Origin: Polynucleobacter sinensis
Lineage (GTDB): Bacteria; Pseudomonadota; Gammaproteobacteria; Burkholderiales; Burkholderiaceae
Assembly (NCBI RefSeq): GCF_001595985.1
Contig: NZ_LOJJ01000018.1
Span: forward strand, 186,001 to 250,000
Direction: 5' to 3'
Length of the DNA stretch: 64,000 bases
Both the position numbers and the translations under genes were made by a program. The notes under the pieces were generated by a model. It worked only from the letters and a program-made list of their open reading frames with translations. It was not told the origin of the DNA and made no database searches. Of this stretch, positions 26,331 to 35,499 are shown piece by piece. Positions within the stretch are counted from its first letter, which is position 1, and the number at the start of each line of letters is the position of its first letter.

Positions 26331-26498
26331 GTGACTGACGATAAGAAACCCGAACCAAAAACCCCGGCTAAGCCAGTAATTGCTAAACCTCCAGCACGCC
26401 CGCCTGCTCCAAAAGGCCCATCAGGCCCCGGGGGTCGACCTCAGGCAGGCTTTGGTGGCGGGAAAGGCATGATGCGTAAGGCTGGTCGCGGCCGATAG
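26331..26498 (+). CDS. Small basic Pro/Gly/Lys-rich protein, unknown
   Basis: 55 residues from a GTG start with GGAG 6 bases upstream. The first half is Lys/Pro/Ala-rich (KPEPKTPAKPVIAKPP), the second Gly/Arg-rich (GGRPQAGFGGGKG) and it ends MMRKAGRGR, so it is probably disordered and may bind nucleic acid. It ends 44 bases before another short gene. The clear ribosome site and compositional order argue for a real gene; no family is recognised. Confidence 0.65.
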   Translation: MTDDKKPEPKTPAKPVIAKPPARPPAPKGPSGPGGRPQAGFGGGKGMMRKAGRGR

Positions 26499-26542
26499 TG
26501 GATAATTACACCATCAATTAATGTATTTAATGAGGATTTAGC

Positions 26543-26680
26543 ATGAACGAATGGCATAACGAGTCAAAAGAAGAAGTTAATAAAAAAATCATCACTTTGA
26601 TCGTGATGTTGGCGGCTGCTACTAGCTTGGCCATTTTGTTTGCATTGGTTGCTGCTCACACTGGTTACGTATTCGGCTAA
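26543..26680 (+). CDS. Small single-helix membrane protein, unknown
   Basis: 45 residues: a charged N-terminus (MNEWHNESKEEVNKK) and one helix (IITLIVMLAAATSLAILFAL) ending AAHTGYVFG. AGGA lies 6-9 bases before the ATG, and the extradiol dioxygenase-like gene begins 9 bases after the stop, so they are probably co-transcribed. I do not recognise it. A leaderless membrane peptide of this type could be a modulator of a membrane complex. Confidence 0.65.
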   Translation: MNEWHNESKEEVNKKIITLIVMLAAATSLAILFALVAAHTGYVFG

Positions 26681-26689
26681 TAATCTCCG

Positions 26690-27466
26690 ATGACTAGCCA
26701 TCGCCAACCTGCAGTATTTACTGGCCATGGCAGTCCGATGTACGCTATTGAGCCCAATCGCTACACAGCGGCTTGGAGTGCTCTTGGCAAGTCACTAAAA
26801 CGTCCTGATGCCATTTTGGTCATCTCGGCCCATTGGGTTACTCGAGGTGTGTGGGTTACGGCAATGCCCAAGCCTAAAACGATCCATGATTTTGGTGGAT
26901 TTCCCCAGGCCTTGTTTGATATTCAGTACCCTGCGCCAGGATCCCCTGCGCTTGCGGATCGCGTGAAAGAGCTTCTGAATGTTCCGGTAGTGCTTGAGGA
27001 AAATGAGTGGGGCATTGATCATGGTGCCTGGTCCATTCTCAAGTATATGTACCCCAATGCGGATGTTCCGGTAGTGCAACTGAGCTTAGATGGCTCTTTA
27101 AGTGCAGCCGAACATTACACGCTTGCTAAACAACTGAAACCCTTGCGTGATGAAAATATCTTGATATTGGGCAGCGGTAATGTTGTGCATAACTTGCGAA
27201 CCATTCGCTGGGGGGATGGTTCACAACCTTATCCTTGGGCTCAAGAGTTCAATCAGTTTTTTGTTTCTGAGATGAAGGCAAATCACCATGAGACATTGAT
27301 TCACTGGGAGAAGTTTGGTGAATCTGCGCATTTATCTATTCCCACGCCTGAGCACTATTGGCCTGCGCTTTATATTCTTGCTCTGCAAGAGGAGGGCGCG
27401 CAGCCCAATGTATTGGTTGATGGCATGGAAATGGGCTCCATCAGTATGTTGAGCTTTTCTGTTTAG
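26690..27466 (+). CDS. Class III extradiol dioxygenase family (DODA/YgiD-like)
   Basis: 258 residues. GHGSPMYA supplies one metal-binding His, and ISAHWVTRGVWVT and GIDHGAWSILKYMYP add the others, as in the LigB/DODA group. FDIQYPAPGSPALADRV is highly typical of YgiD-type 4,5-DOPA dioxygenases. The physiological substrate in bacteria is poorly known; no aromatic degradation genes flank it. Confidence 0.93.
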   Translation: MTSHRQPAVFTGHGSPMYAIEPNRYTAAWSALGKSLKRPDAILVISAHWVTRGVWVTAMPKPKTIHDFGGFPQALFDIQYPAPGSPALADRVKELLNVPVVLEENEWGIDHGAWSILKYMYPNADVPVVQLSLDGSLSAAEHYTLAKQLKPLRDENILILGSGNVVHNLRTIRWGDGSQPYPWAQEFNQFFVSEMKANHHETLIHWEKFGESAHLSIPTPEHYWPALYILALQEEGAQPNVLVDGMEMGSISMLSFSV

Positions 27467-27477
27467 CGAATGTGATT

Positions 27478-27855
27478 ATGTGGCTCTCTATTTTTGCTAT
27501 TTTTTTCGGCGCAGGCTTAGGCGCTTTATTACGTGCCGGGTTTAATTTAGCAACCGTTGGAATTACTTCGACTCTCCCATTAGGAACTTTCATTGCCAAC
27601 ATGGTGGGTGGTTATTTGATTGGTCTTGCAGTTGCCTTTTTCGGAAATAATCCCAGCCTGTCTCCGGAATGGAAATTATTTGTGATTACTGGTTTTTTGG
27701 GTGGATTGACCACTTTCTCTAGTTTTTCAGCGGAGGTGGTTGCGTTTATTCAGCGTGGCGAATTGGGGTGGGCTCTTGGTACCGCCCTTTTGCACCTCAT
27801 TGGTTCTTTAGCATTAACTATTTTAGGAATTTGGACCTTTCAGTCGCTCCGTTAA
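27478..27855 (+). CDS. crcB: Fluoride exporter CrcB/Fluc
   Basis: 125 residues with four helices. Conserved blocks are GAGLGALLRAGFN, PLGTFIANMVGGYLIG (with the channel Asn) and GFLGGLTTFSSFS (with the Phe-box and sodium-site region). It works as a dimer to expel fluoride. I chose ATG 27478; GTG 27472 is an alternative and neither has a clear ribosome site. No fluoride riboswitch is visible; the gene follows the dioxygenase-like gene by 11 bases. Confidence 0.95.
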   Translation: MWLSIFAIFFGAGLGALLRAGFNLATVGITSTLPLGTFIANMVGGYLIGLAVAFFGNNPSLSPEWKLFVITGFLGGLTTFSSFSAEVVAFIQRGELGWALGTALLHLIGSLALTILGIWTFQSLR

Positions 27856-27944
27856 CTTAGGTTTTGGTTCTGGGCAGGGGATTTCGGTATAGTTAGCAAA
27901 ACAAGTATCAAGCAGTATCAAATTGAGTAAATAAAGGATAAAAA

Positions 27945-28925
27945 ATGAAGACATCTCGTAGAGACTTTTTGGCATATGGTTCTGCATTCACCCTAGTAAA
28001 TAGCGTGCCTTCTTTCGCTTTTGCGCAAAGCAAGCCTTTATTTGAGTCAATCAATATGTTTATTCCAGCGGCTCCAGGTGGCGGCTGGGATAGCACTGGA
28101 AGAGCGATTGAGATGGCTGCAAAAGAAGCGGGTTTAGTTGGCTCTTTTCAGTTTGAGAACGTGGGTGGAGCGGGTGGTATGGTTGGCCTACCTCGCTTTG
28201 TCAATCAACGTAAAGGACAGGCGAATGCCTTGATGGTTGGCGGCTCAGTAATGGTTGGTGCGGCCATTACCAATAAGAGTCCAGTAACTATGGCTGATGT
28301 CACGCCGATTGCTTGTTTGACTGAAGAGGCAGGAATTATTGTTGTGCCTGCTGATGGAAAAATTAAAACCTGGAAAGAGTTTGAAGAGGCAATTAAGGCC
28401 AATCCAAAATCGGTCTCAGTTGCAGGTGGAAGCGCCGGCGGTACAGATCATCAACTTTTAGGTCTCATCATTAAGGCGCTTGGTAAAAATCCAAGAGACG
28501 CTGCTTATGTGGCTTTCGCGGGCGGTGGCCCAGCAAACGCCGCTATTCTTGGCGGTCAAGTGGTTGCGGGTATCTCCGGCTACTCTGAGTTTGCTGAGCA
28601 AATTAAGGCTGGAAAGATGCGCGCGATTGCGGTGTCCGGAACAAAGCGCATTCCCGGTGTGGATGTCCCCACTCTGAGAGAACTTGGTGTCAATGTCACA
28701 GCAGCAAATTGGCGTGGCATTTTTGGCGCCCCCGGAATCAATGCGGCTCAAAAGGCAGCTCTTGTGGAGTTGGCAACGAAGTTGCATGGCACAAAAGGCT
28801 GGCTTGAGACATTAGACAAGCGCAAGTGGACAGATGCATTTGTAGCGGGCGCTGCATTCGATGTGCAACTGAAAAAATATATTACAGAAACCGAAACTGT
28901 ACTCAAAGAATTAGGTCTTGCATGA
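27945..28925 (+). CDS. tctC: TctC-family tricarboxylate-type binding protein with Tat signal
   Basis: 326 residues. The N-terminus MKTSRRDFLAYGSAFTLVNS has a twin-arginine signal (SRRDFLA), unlike the Sec signals of the other receptors here. The mature part has IFIPAAPGGG-like core (MFIPAAPGGGWDSTGRA) and GGAGGMVGLPRFV. It is the receptor for the TctB and TctA proteins encoded next; its stop overlaps the tctB start (ATGA). Substrates of the family are citrate, tartrate and other carboxylates. Confidence 0.94.
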   Translation: MKTSRRDFLAYGSAFTLVNSVPSFAFAQSKPLFESINMFIPAAPGGGWDSTGRAIEMAAKEAGLVGSFQFENVGGAGGMVGLPRFVNQRKGQANALMVGGSVMVGAAITNKSPVTMADVTPIACLTEEAGIIVVPADGKIKTWKEFEEAIKANPKSVSVAGGSAGGTDHQLLGLIIKALGKNPRDAAYVAFAGGGPANAAILGGQVVAGISGYSEFAEQIKAGKMRAIAVSGTKRIPGVDVPTLRELGVNVTAANWRGIFGAPGINAAQKAALVELATKLHGTKGWLETLDKRKWTDAFVAGAAFDVQLKKYITETETVLKELGLA

Positions 28926-29386
28926 GTACCCGTCTAGTTGCCAGTTTTTTACTGGTCTTTTGTGGGGTGGCTATCTGGCAGGTCTTTAGTATTCCAGAAT
29001 CAACAATGTATTCGGAGGTTGGGCCAGTTTTAGCCCCCTCCATTTTGGTTGCATTGCTTTCTTTATTGGGTGTTTTCTATTTACTTTCTACGATTAGCCG
29101 TAAGGCTCCTGATTGTGTGCACCAAGAGGAAGAGCGTCCATTGCCCGGTGGATCAAGACGTGTTATTTATCTGCTCGGTGGTGGGCTAGCATTTATTTTG
29201 CTCGCTAAATTGATTGGCTTTTTAATTTCTGCCTCTTTATGTGGGCTTGGAGTTTCAATGGCGTTTGATGCAAAGTTCAATGTGAAAACGGTATTAATGG
29301 TTACCGCTATTGCTGGTGCATTTTGGACTTTATTCTCAGCGCTCTTGGGTGTTGATTTAGGCCCACTCGTTAATTTTAGTTTTTAA
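28922..29386 (+). CDS. tctB: Tripartite tricarboxylate transporter small permease TctB
   Basis: 154 residues with four helices (near residues 5-20, 35-55, 75-95 and 100-150), as expected for TctB. The start is the ATG overlapping the tctC stop; a longer in-frame extension upstream overlaps tctC coding sequence and lacks family features. It ends 12 bases before tctA. Confidence 0.92.
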   Translation: MSTRLVASFLLVFCGVAIWQVFSIPESTMYSEVGPVLAPSILVALLSLLGVFYLLSTISRKAPDCVHQEEERPLPGGSRRVIYLLGGGLAFILLAKLIGFLISASLCGLGVSMAFDAKFNVKTVLMVTAIAGAFWTLFSALLGVDLGPLVNFSF

Positions 29387-29398
29387 GTAAAGATCCAT

Positions 29399-30898
29399 AT
29401 GAGCTCATTTGATTCCCTCATGCAGGGTTTTGCTGTTGCCTTACAACCAATGACCTTGTTGTATGGATTTCTCGGTTGTTTGGTAGGTACTTTGGTCGGG
29501 GTGCTACCTGGCATTGGCCCAGCTTTGACAATTGCCTTGCTGCTTCCTTTGACTTTTAAAGTTCCTGCAACCGCCATTTTTGTTTTATTCGCTGGTATTT
29601 ATTACGGAGCGATGTATGGCGGTTCTACCACTTCAATTCTTTTAAATACCCCGGGGGAGTCGGCTACGATCGTAACCTCCCTAGAGGGAAATAAGATGGC
29701 TCGTCGCGGTAGGGCGGGTCCGGCCTTAGCTACCGCTGCAATTGGGAGTTTTGTTGCGGGAACAATCGGCACTATTGCGCTAACCTTTTTTGCTCCCTGG
29801 GTGGTAGATGCTGCCTTGGCATTTGGCCCAGCAGAATACTTTAGTCTCATGGTGCTCGCTTTAGTAACGGTTTCTGCTGTATTGGGAAGCTCTGCTTTAC
29901 GCGGCCTCATTAGCTTGGTAGCTGGCCTTCTCTTTGGTCTAATCGGCATTGATTTGCAAACTGGACAGCCGCGCTTTACTTTTGGGCAACCAGAGTTTTT
30001 GGATGGCATTGAAGTAACCATTGTGGCGGTTGGTTTATTTGCTATTGGTGAGGCGCTTTACTTAGCGTGGCAAGGAAAAGAAAACAAGAAGACTGAGGTT
30101 CTAGCAGTTTCCGGAAGTCTCTGGCTATCAAAAGAGGATTTTTCGAGATCGTGGAAGGCCTGGATTCGGGGGAGTTTGTTGGGCTTCCCGATCGGGGCCA
30201 TGCCTGCTGGTGGCGCAGAGTTGCCAACCTTGCTATCGTATTTTGCTGAAAAGAAGCTCTCCAAAAAGCCTGAAGAATTTGGACATGGTGCAATCGAGGG
30301 TGTTGCTGGTCCGGAGGCTGCAAACAATGCCTCCGCCGCTGGTGTGCTAATGCCATTATTAACTCTTGGCATTCCCACATCTGCTACAGCGGCGATTATT
30401 TTGTCTGCCTTTGAGTCTTATGGAATTCAGGTGGGTCCTACATTATTTGCCCAACAAAGTGGTTTAGTGTGGACGCTGATTGCTAGCCTCTATATTGGTA
30501 ACGTCATTCTGTTGGTGTTGAACTTGCCTTTAGTGGGTCTATGGGTCAAGCTCCTTAAAATTCCTCCACAATGGTTATACGCTGGAATCGTAGTCATTTC
30601 GGTTGCTGGTGTTTATGGTTCATCCAACTCCGTGTTTGATGTGGGCTTGCTATTTTTCTTTGGCTTACTCGGATTTGGAATGCGTCGTTTTGATTTTCCG
30701 GCGGCCCCAATGATTATTGGTTTAATTCTTGGGCCTATGGCTGAGCAATCTATGCGTCAGGCGCTGACCATTAGTCAGGGTGATTGGAGTACTTTCTTTG
30801 TTCGCCCAATATCTGGCACGCTCATGGCAGTTGCGATTGCCTTGTTAGTGATTCCAAATGCGCTTCGCCTGATTAGGTCACGCAAGGCAGCGGCTTAA
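29399..30898 (+). CDS. tctA: Tripartite tricarboxylate transporter large permease TctA
   Basis: 499 residues, normal for TctA, with about twelve helices. Conserved regions are [41 protein letters not shown] and a matching second-half repeat [22 protein letters not shown]. It completes the only full TctCBA system in the window and could also serve the orphan receptors. It converges on the split CHR genes with 4 bases overlapping. Confidence 0.96.
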   Translation: MSSFDSLMQGFAVALQPMTLLYGFLGCLVGTLVGVLPGIGPALTIALLLPLTFKVPATAIFVLFAGIYYGAMYGGSTTSILLNTPGESATIVTSLEGNKMARRGRAGPALATAAIGSFVAGTIGTIALTFFAPWVVDAALAFGPAEYFSLMVLALVTVSAVLGSSALRGLISLVAGLLFGLIGIDLQTGQPRFTFGQPEFLDGIEVTIVAVGLFAIGEALYLAWQGKENKKTEVLAVSGSLWLSKEDFSRSWKAWIRGSLLGFPIGAMPAGGAELPTLLSYFAEKKLSKKPEEFGHGAIEGVAGPEAANNASAAGVLMPLLTLGIPTSATAAIILSAFESYGIQVGPTLFAQQSGLVWTLIASLYIGNVILLVLNLPLVGLWVKLLKIPPQWLYAGIVVISVAGVYGSSNSVFDVGLLFFFGLLGFGMRRFDFPAAPMIIGLILGPMAEQSMRQALTISQGDWSTFFVRPISGTLMAVAIALLVIPNALRLIRSRKAAA

Positions 30899-31416
30899 AT
30901 AAACCCAACTCCACCAAGAAGAGCTCCAAGGGCTATCAGGTAGAGCGGATGAATTTTAGAGATCTGAGTGGCAGCGATAACGGCGATAGTAAGTGCTGTC
31001 GCTGTCCAGTGATCATTAAAGTTCACCATCAACTTCCAAGATGATGCGAGTACAAGTCCGACCGCGAGCGATGCGGAAGCATACTGAATAATCTTTTTCT
31101 TCTCCGGATCTTGGATGCCAGTGATGTAGCGCTCAAGATAAAACACCATAATGCACGATGGCCAGCAAATAGCGATAGAGGCCACAATTGCTCCGACCAG
31201 GCCATAAAGCTGCCAACCGATTAAGGTGACAGTCATAAAATTCGGACCTGGAGCGGCTTGCGCAATAGCAAAAAAATCAGCAAAAGTGTCTGCGTTAATC
31301 CAGTGCTCCTGATTGACTGTCAGGTCAAACAAGGATGGTAGTACGGCAATAATTCCGCCATAAGCAACAAAGGAAAAAAGTGATAACTTAATAAATAGGC
31401 TAAGTAATAAGGTCAT
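30895..31416 (-). CDS. CHR-family (chromate-type) transporter half, second subunit
   Basis: 173 residues with about five to six helices. It has the CHR-domain features [12 protein letters not shown] near the N-terminus and [21 protein letters not shown], like its upstream partner. Classical ChrA fuses two such halves; here they are separate genes overlapping by ATGA, so they probably form a heterodimer. It may export chromate or another anion. Confidence 0.9.
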   Translation of the reverse strand: MTLLLSLFIKLSLFSFVAYGGIIAVLPSLFDLTVNQEHWINADTFADFFAIAQAAPGPNFMTVTLIGWQLYGLVGAIVASIAICWPSCIMVFYLERYITGIQDPEKKKIIQYASASLAVGLVLASSWKLMVNFNDHWTATALTIAVIAATQISKIHPLYLIALGALLGGVGFI

Positions 31417-31952
31417 GACTTCTTAGCCTTTCTTCTGGCGAAGAAAAATGCAGCGGGCGCCACACTTAAAAGTACCCACCCAAGCGCTAAATTGAAATAC
31501 ACCCCCAGCAAAATAGTTAATGCAACCACGAGGAGCATTGGGGGGTAACGAAACTCATCCTTCAGCATCTTAAATCCCGTGCTGGCAATCAGCCCCACCC
31601 CCACTGCAGCTATGCCCTTCAGCGCGCCTTGCACATACTTTAGGTAGCTATAGTGGTCATAGAGGATGGCAAGCAAAATGACTACAAGAATTGGTCCAAT
31701 AGTCAAGCCACCGACTGCCGCAAGCGCTCCACGTGCCCCGCAAAATCTTGATCCTACGCAGATTCCAACATTAATGACGTTGGGTCCGGGCATTACCTGG
31801 CATACACCTAAGATTGCACTAAATTCTTCTGAGGTAAGCAGCTTTTCTTTTTCGACGAGACCTCGGCGTGCCCAAGGGAGAACTCCTCCAAAACCTGATA
31901 AACCAATTTTGCTAAAGCAGATAAAGATCTGGAGGGGAGTTAGTTTTTTCAA
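31413..31952 (-). CDS. CHR-family (chromate-type) transporter half, first subunit
   Basis: 179 residues. It has the first-half signature KIGLSGFGGVLPWARRGLVEKEKLL and QVMPGPNVINVGICVG. The start is TTG (no better in-frame start is present). It overlaps the second half-gene by 4 bases. The pair lies directly downstream of a hydroxyacid dehydrogenase/PrpD/Bug group in the same orientation, so an organic-anion role cannot be excluded. Confidence 0.9.
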   Translation of the reverse strand: MKKLTPLQIFICFSKIGLSGFGGVLPWARRGLVEKEKLLTSEEFSAILGVCQVMPGPNVINVGICVGSRFCGARGALAAVGGLTIGPILVVILLAILYDHYSYLKYVQGALKGIAAVGVGLIASTGFKMLKDEFRYPPMLLVVALTILLGVYFNLALGWVLLSVAPAAFFFARRKAKKS

Positions 31953-31971
31953 GTGAGAAATGACTGCTTAA

Positions 31972-32949
31972 TTATTTCAACACAAACGGGTGCGGAATGG
32001 GTTTATTGGATAGCCAGGCCTCTAGTGTTTCGGTAATTTTGTTAGAGAAGTTCTGAAAAATAGGTTCTGCAACAAAGCCCAGATGCGGTGTTGCCAGCAG
32101 ATTAGTGGTATTGCGCAGCGAGCTATCAACCGGTAATGGTTCAACATCAAATACATCGATAGCAGCCTGCCTTGGTCTTCCTGCGCTAAGCGCTTGTTGA
32201 AGGTCTGGCATATCAATTAATGCTGCGCGCGAAGTATTGACCAAAATTGAATCGGGGCGCATCAGAGCAAGCTCATTTTTGCTAATTAACCCTTTGGTTC
32301 CAGGTCCTGCAACTAAGTGCATGGTGACGACTTTTGATGTCTTGAGTAACTCTTCTAAGCTAACCGATATAGCATTTTCTGCAGCAGCTCTTTCAGGAGT
32401 CATGCGTGGACTCCAGGCAACCACTTCCATTCCAAAAGCTGCGCCCACTTTGGCTACGCGACTACCAATTGAGCCCAATCCCATTACGCCTAGTCTTTCG
32501 CCGGCAAGCATAGGGAGAACAGATAAGTCATCGCGCCAGCCGCCAGATGAGATGAGCCTATTTTCCTCAACCAATCTCTTGCATGCTCCCAAAATTAAGG
32601 CCCAAGTTAATTCGGCGGTACTCTCTTTTGAGGGGCCGCTGGGTGTGCAGGCAATTGGAATATTTCTAGAAGCTAAAGATTGAGCTTCTAGGGTCCCGTT
32701 GCGCTCACCGGTAAACATGAAGAATTTTAATTTAGGGAGGCGGGCAATTAGCGTCTCATTAAATGGAGTTCTATCGCGAACAATGACGATAGCATCTGCG
32801 TCCTTGATCGCTTCGTATAAAACTTCACCCTGCAATGGCTCGTGGTGAATGGTGATATTCGCCAGTTGATCGAGCTTGTCCCACTTGGAGTAGCGCCGCA
32901 AAGAGCGCTCGTAATCGCCAAGAATGACAATGTTTGGTATTTGAGCCAT
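31972..32949 (-). CDS. D-isomer-specific 2-hydroxyacid dehydrogenase
   Basis: 325 residues. The NAD motif GVMGLGSIGSRVAKVGAAFG and the catalytic Arg (NTSRAALID), Glu (DVEPLP) and His (ATPHLGFVAE) are present. The DRTPFNETLIARLPKLKF start is found in the phosphoglycerate-dehydrogenase-like group of Burkholderiales linked to Bug genes. It follows the PrpD-like gene by 21 bases, probably in one transcript starting at the Bug gene. Confidence 0.92.
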   Translation of the reverse strand: MAQIPNIVILGDYERSLRRYSKWDKLDQLANITIHHEPLQGEVLYEAIKDADAIVIVRDRTPFNETLIARLPKLKFFMFTGERNGTLEAQSLASRNIPIACTPSGPSKESTAELTWALILGACKRLVEENRLISSGGWRDDLSVLPMLAGERLGVMGLGSIGSRVAKVGAAFGMEVVAWSPRMTPERAAAENAISVSLEELLKTSKVVTMHLVAGPGTKGLISKNELALMRPDSILVNTSRAALIDMPDLQQALSAGRPRQAAIDVFDVEPLPVDSSLRNTTNLLATPHLGFVAEPIFQNFSNKITETLEAWLSNKPIPHPFVLK

Positions 32950-32970
32950 TGTTAGGTGCTTGTAGTTAAA

Positions 32971-34344
32971 TTAATTCGGAGTGCAAAGACTTAAGATGTG
33001 CTTGAGGTCAGGTGCTTGACCTAACTTCCACAATGCTGAAATCAACTGCTGAGTTTTTTCTTTGCCAATGACTGGCTCAGTGAGACTGGTAAATTTCTGC
33101 TCTAAGTTCGCGTCGCTCATTGGATTCTCTACAGAGCCAATCGCATTCTTAACAAAGATATGAACTTCTTTGCCATTTTTCAGAATGGCCTTGACATCTA
33201 CAGAAGCCTCACTAATGGAAGTGTCAGTAGTGGCATTTACTTTTGCGCGTAGTGCGACAACGTCAGCACGATTGACAATGTCATCGGCATATTCACCTTC
33301 GCCTGCCTGCCCAAAGATCAGGCCTACTGCACAACCGTGGTAGACACTAAATTTACCTTCTAGGCCATCTTTAGGAGTTTTCTTGCCAGTTAATTCTAGA
33401 ACGAGTGGGTGCACGCGCAACTCAATACGCTCTACATCGTCTGCCGTTACTCCTTGAGCGCGCAATTGTGCGCAAGCATCAATCGCTGGGTGAATCACAA
33501 TACCGCAGGCAAAAGGCTTGTAAGTATTCAAGGAAATCTCAAAAGATTTACCGAGTTCGCGATCGATTTCTGACCAGTCACATTTAGTGGATACGGTTTG
33601 CATATAACCTCGACCAGCCTCTAATGCCTTAGGGCTTGCTGTGAAGCCATGCTTTGCCAGTAGTGCTGAAAGTTGTCCTGCGCGAGCTGCGCCTCCTGGG
33701 TGAAATGGCTTAGTCATTGTTCCGAACTGTTCGCGCATCCCCACGGGCTGTGAAGCTGCAATGCCAAGAGCCATGGTGGTTTTTTGCAGATCGAGACCCA
33801 AAAGTCTTGAGCAGGCTGCAGCTGAACCAAGCATTCCAGTTGAGCCTGTGATGTGCCAACCGCGATGGTAGTGGTCAGGATACATGGCATTTCCTACTCT
33901 GCAGGCAACATCAATCCCCAGTGTGAGTGAGTCAATGATCTGACGTCCATTGACATTCATGTGCTCACCAAGCGCCAAGATAGCTGATGCAACCGGACCG
34001 GCAGGATGAATAACTGTTTTTAAGTGAGTGTCATCAAAGTCAAAAGTGTGGGAGCTAATGCCATTAATCAGCGCTGCGCCACCCATATCCACTTTATCTT
34101 TACGCCCTAATATGCTAGCTTGTGGCGCTGGTTGAAATTCTCTAATGGCTGATAGCGAAGACTCAACACTTTCATGGTTTGCTGCACCAATTGCGCAACC
34201 AAGCCAGTTTAAGAATGTGCGGTGTGCCTCGTGATCCACTTCAGCTGACCAGCCTTGGCTTGGATGATTTGTAACAAATTCAGCCAAGATTTTTGTGACT
34301 GGTGGTGCGTTTAGATCAGCGGCAGCTTGAATGGCGTGAGACAT
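32971..34344 (-). CDS. MmgE/PrpD-family protein (2-methylcitrate dehydratase-like)
   Basis: 457 residues. It shows NWLGCAIGAANHES, HTFDFDDTHLKTVIHPAGPV (PrpD-family active-site region) and KPFHPGGAARAGQLSALLA. Family members dehydrate 2-methylcitrate or isomerise/decarboxylate related acids such as cis-aconitate or iminodisuccinate. No prpB/prpC is adjacent, so it is probably not the propionate gene. AGGAA precedes the ATG. It lies between a Bug receptor and a hydroxyacid dehydrogenase. Confidence 0.9.
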   Translation of the reverse strand: MSHAIQAAADLNAPPVTKILAEFVTNHPSQGWSAEVDHEAHRTFLNWLGCAIGAANHESVESSLSAIREFQPAPQASILGRKDKVDMGGAALINGISSHTFDFDDTHLKTVIHPAGPVASAILALGEHMNVNGRQIIDSLTLGIDVACRVGNAMYPDHYHRGWHITGSTGMLGSAAACSRLLGLDLQKTTMALGIAASQPVGMREQFGTMTKPFHPGGAARAGQLSALLAKHGFTASPKALEAGRGYMQTVSTKCDWSEIDRELGKSFEISLNTYKPFACGIVIHPAIDACAQLRAQGVTADDVERIELRVHPLVLELTGKKTPKDGLEGKFSVYHGCAVGLIFGQAGEGEYADDIVNRADVVALRAKVNATTDTSISEASVDVKAILKNGKEVHIFVKNAIGSVENPMSDANLEQKFTSLTEPVIGKEKTQQLISALWKLGQAPDLKHILSLCTPN

Positions 34345-34404
34345 GTGATTTCCTGTGTAATATCAAAAAGTAGTTTATTAATGGTTCAAAATAAGTGGGT
34401 CGAA

Positions 34405-35409
34405 TTATTCGATCTCAATTTTTCTGTCTTTAGCAACCTTCGTCCAGCGAGCGATATCTTCTTTGATATAAGTTGAAAATTGCTCTGGGGACATTGGCAT
34501 GAGTGTCATTGCCTCGCTTGTCATTTGCTCCGCAAACTCTGGTGTAGCAAGCACCTTATTTAATTCTGCATTGAGTTTCTTCACAATTGCATCTGGCATA
34601 TTTGCTGGCCCTGAAATGCCGTACCATTGTTGGCCATCAAAGCCGTTATAACCAAGTTCTTTAAACGTTGGGATATTGGGTTCTGCTGAGCTACGTTTTT
34701 GGCCTGTAACAGCAAGGGCACGCACGCGATTTGACTTAATGTAAGGCATCGCAGCGTAGAGGGTTGGAAACATTGCCTGAGTTTGACCTGCCAATAAATC
34801 GGTATAGGCCGGACCTATTCCGCGATAAGGTACGTGCACCATAAAAATATTCGCCGCTAACTTAAATTGCTCCATTCCGAGATGGGTCAGTGTGCCAGGA
34901 CCTGCAGAGCCATAACTGAGCTTAGATGGATTCTTTTTGGCATATTCCACAAACTCTTTTAAGTTTTTAATGGGCAAATCTTGGTTGATCACTAGTGTGT
35001 TCGGTGTTGCGCCGATCATACCAATTGCAGTGAAGTCTTTAATCGCGTCATATGGAAGCTTGCGGACAGCAGGATTGGTGCCGTGAGTACCCACATATGA
35101 AACCATAATAGTGTAGCCATCAGGAGCTGCTTTCGCGATGACCTGAGATGCTATTGAGCCTCCGCCTCCACCCATGTTTTCAACCACGATGGATTGACCT
35201 AGATTTTTAGATAGTCTTTCAGCTACTTTTCGGGCTAAATTATCTAAGCCACCCCCGGCTGCAACGGGTGCAATAAGCTTGATGGGTTTAGTGGGATAGT
35301 TAGTGGCTGGTGTTTGAGCCATGCTCAACGGTGCCATCAGCAGTCCAAATAGTCCTGCGAGCAGCGGGGATAAAGCGCGCGTGAGGTATTTATTTTGAAG
35401 CTTCTTCAT
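34405..35409 (-). CDS. Bug/TctC-family solute-binding protein
   Basis: 334 residues. A signal peptide (LSPLLAGLFGLLMAPLSMAQT) leads to NYPTKPIKLIAPVAAGGGLDNLARKV and VENMGGGGGSIASQVIAKAAPDGYTI. It leads a minus-strand group with the PrpD-like and hydroxyacid dehydrogenase genes, suggesting the ligand is a hydroxylated di- or tricarboxylate (inference). Confidence 0.94.
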   Translation of the reverse strand: MKKLQNKYLTRALSPLLAGLFGLLMAPLSMAQTPATNYPTKPIKLIAPVAAGGGLDNLARKVAERLSKNLGQSIVVENMGGGGGSIASQVIAKAAPDGYTIMVSYVGTHGTNPAVRKLPYDAIKDFTAIGMIGATPNTLVINQDLPIKNLKEFVEYAKKNPSKLSYGSAGPGTLTHLGMEQFKLAANIFMVHVPYRGIGPAYTDLLAGQTQAMFPTLYAAMPYIKSNRVRALAVTGQKRSSAEPNIPTFKELGYNGFDGQQWYGISGPANMPDAIVKKLNAELNKVLATPEFAEQMTSEAMTLMPMSPEQFSTYIKEDIARWTKVAKDRKIEIE

Positions 35410-35452
35410 GTCTCAAGTCCTTGTTATTTTTAATGTAAATCCTGAATTTGTA

Positions 35453-35462
35453 TAGAATTCTA
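35453..35462. promoter_or_regulatory. Candidate operator between divergent genes
   Basis: The perfect 10-base palindrome TAGAATTCTA lies in the 90-base gap between the divergent Bug gene and the monooxygenase-like gene. Short AT-rich palindromes arise by chance, so this is a weak call. Confidence 0.25.
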
Positions 35463-35499
35463 CTATTGATAGATAAAAAAATTTGGCGAAGGAAGCAAT

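Noticed and set aside
28826..28921. Upstream extension of the TctB frame into tctC
   Set aside because: It overlaps coding sequence in another frame, is Cys/Arg-rich and has no family features; the ATGA start is typical.
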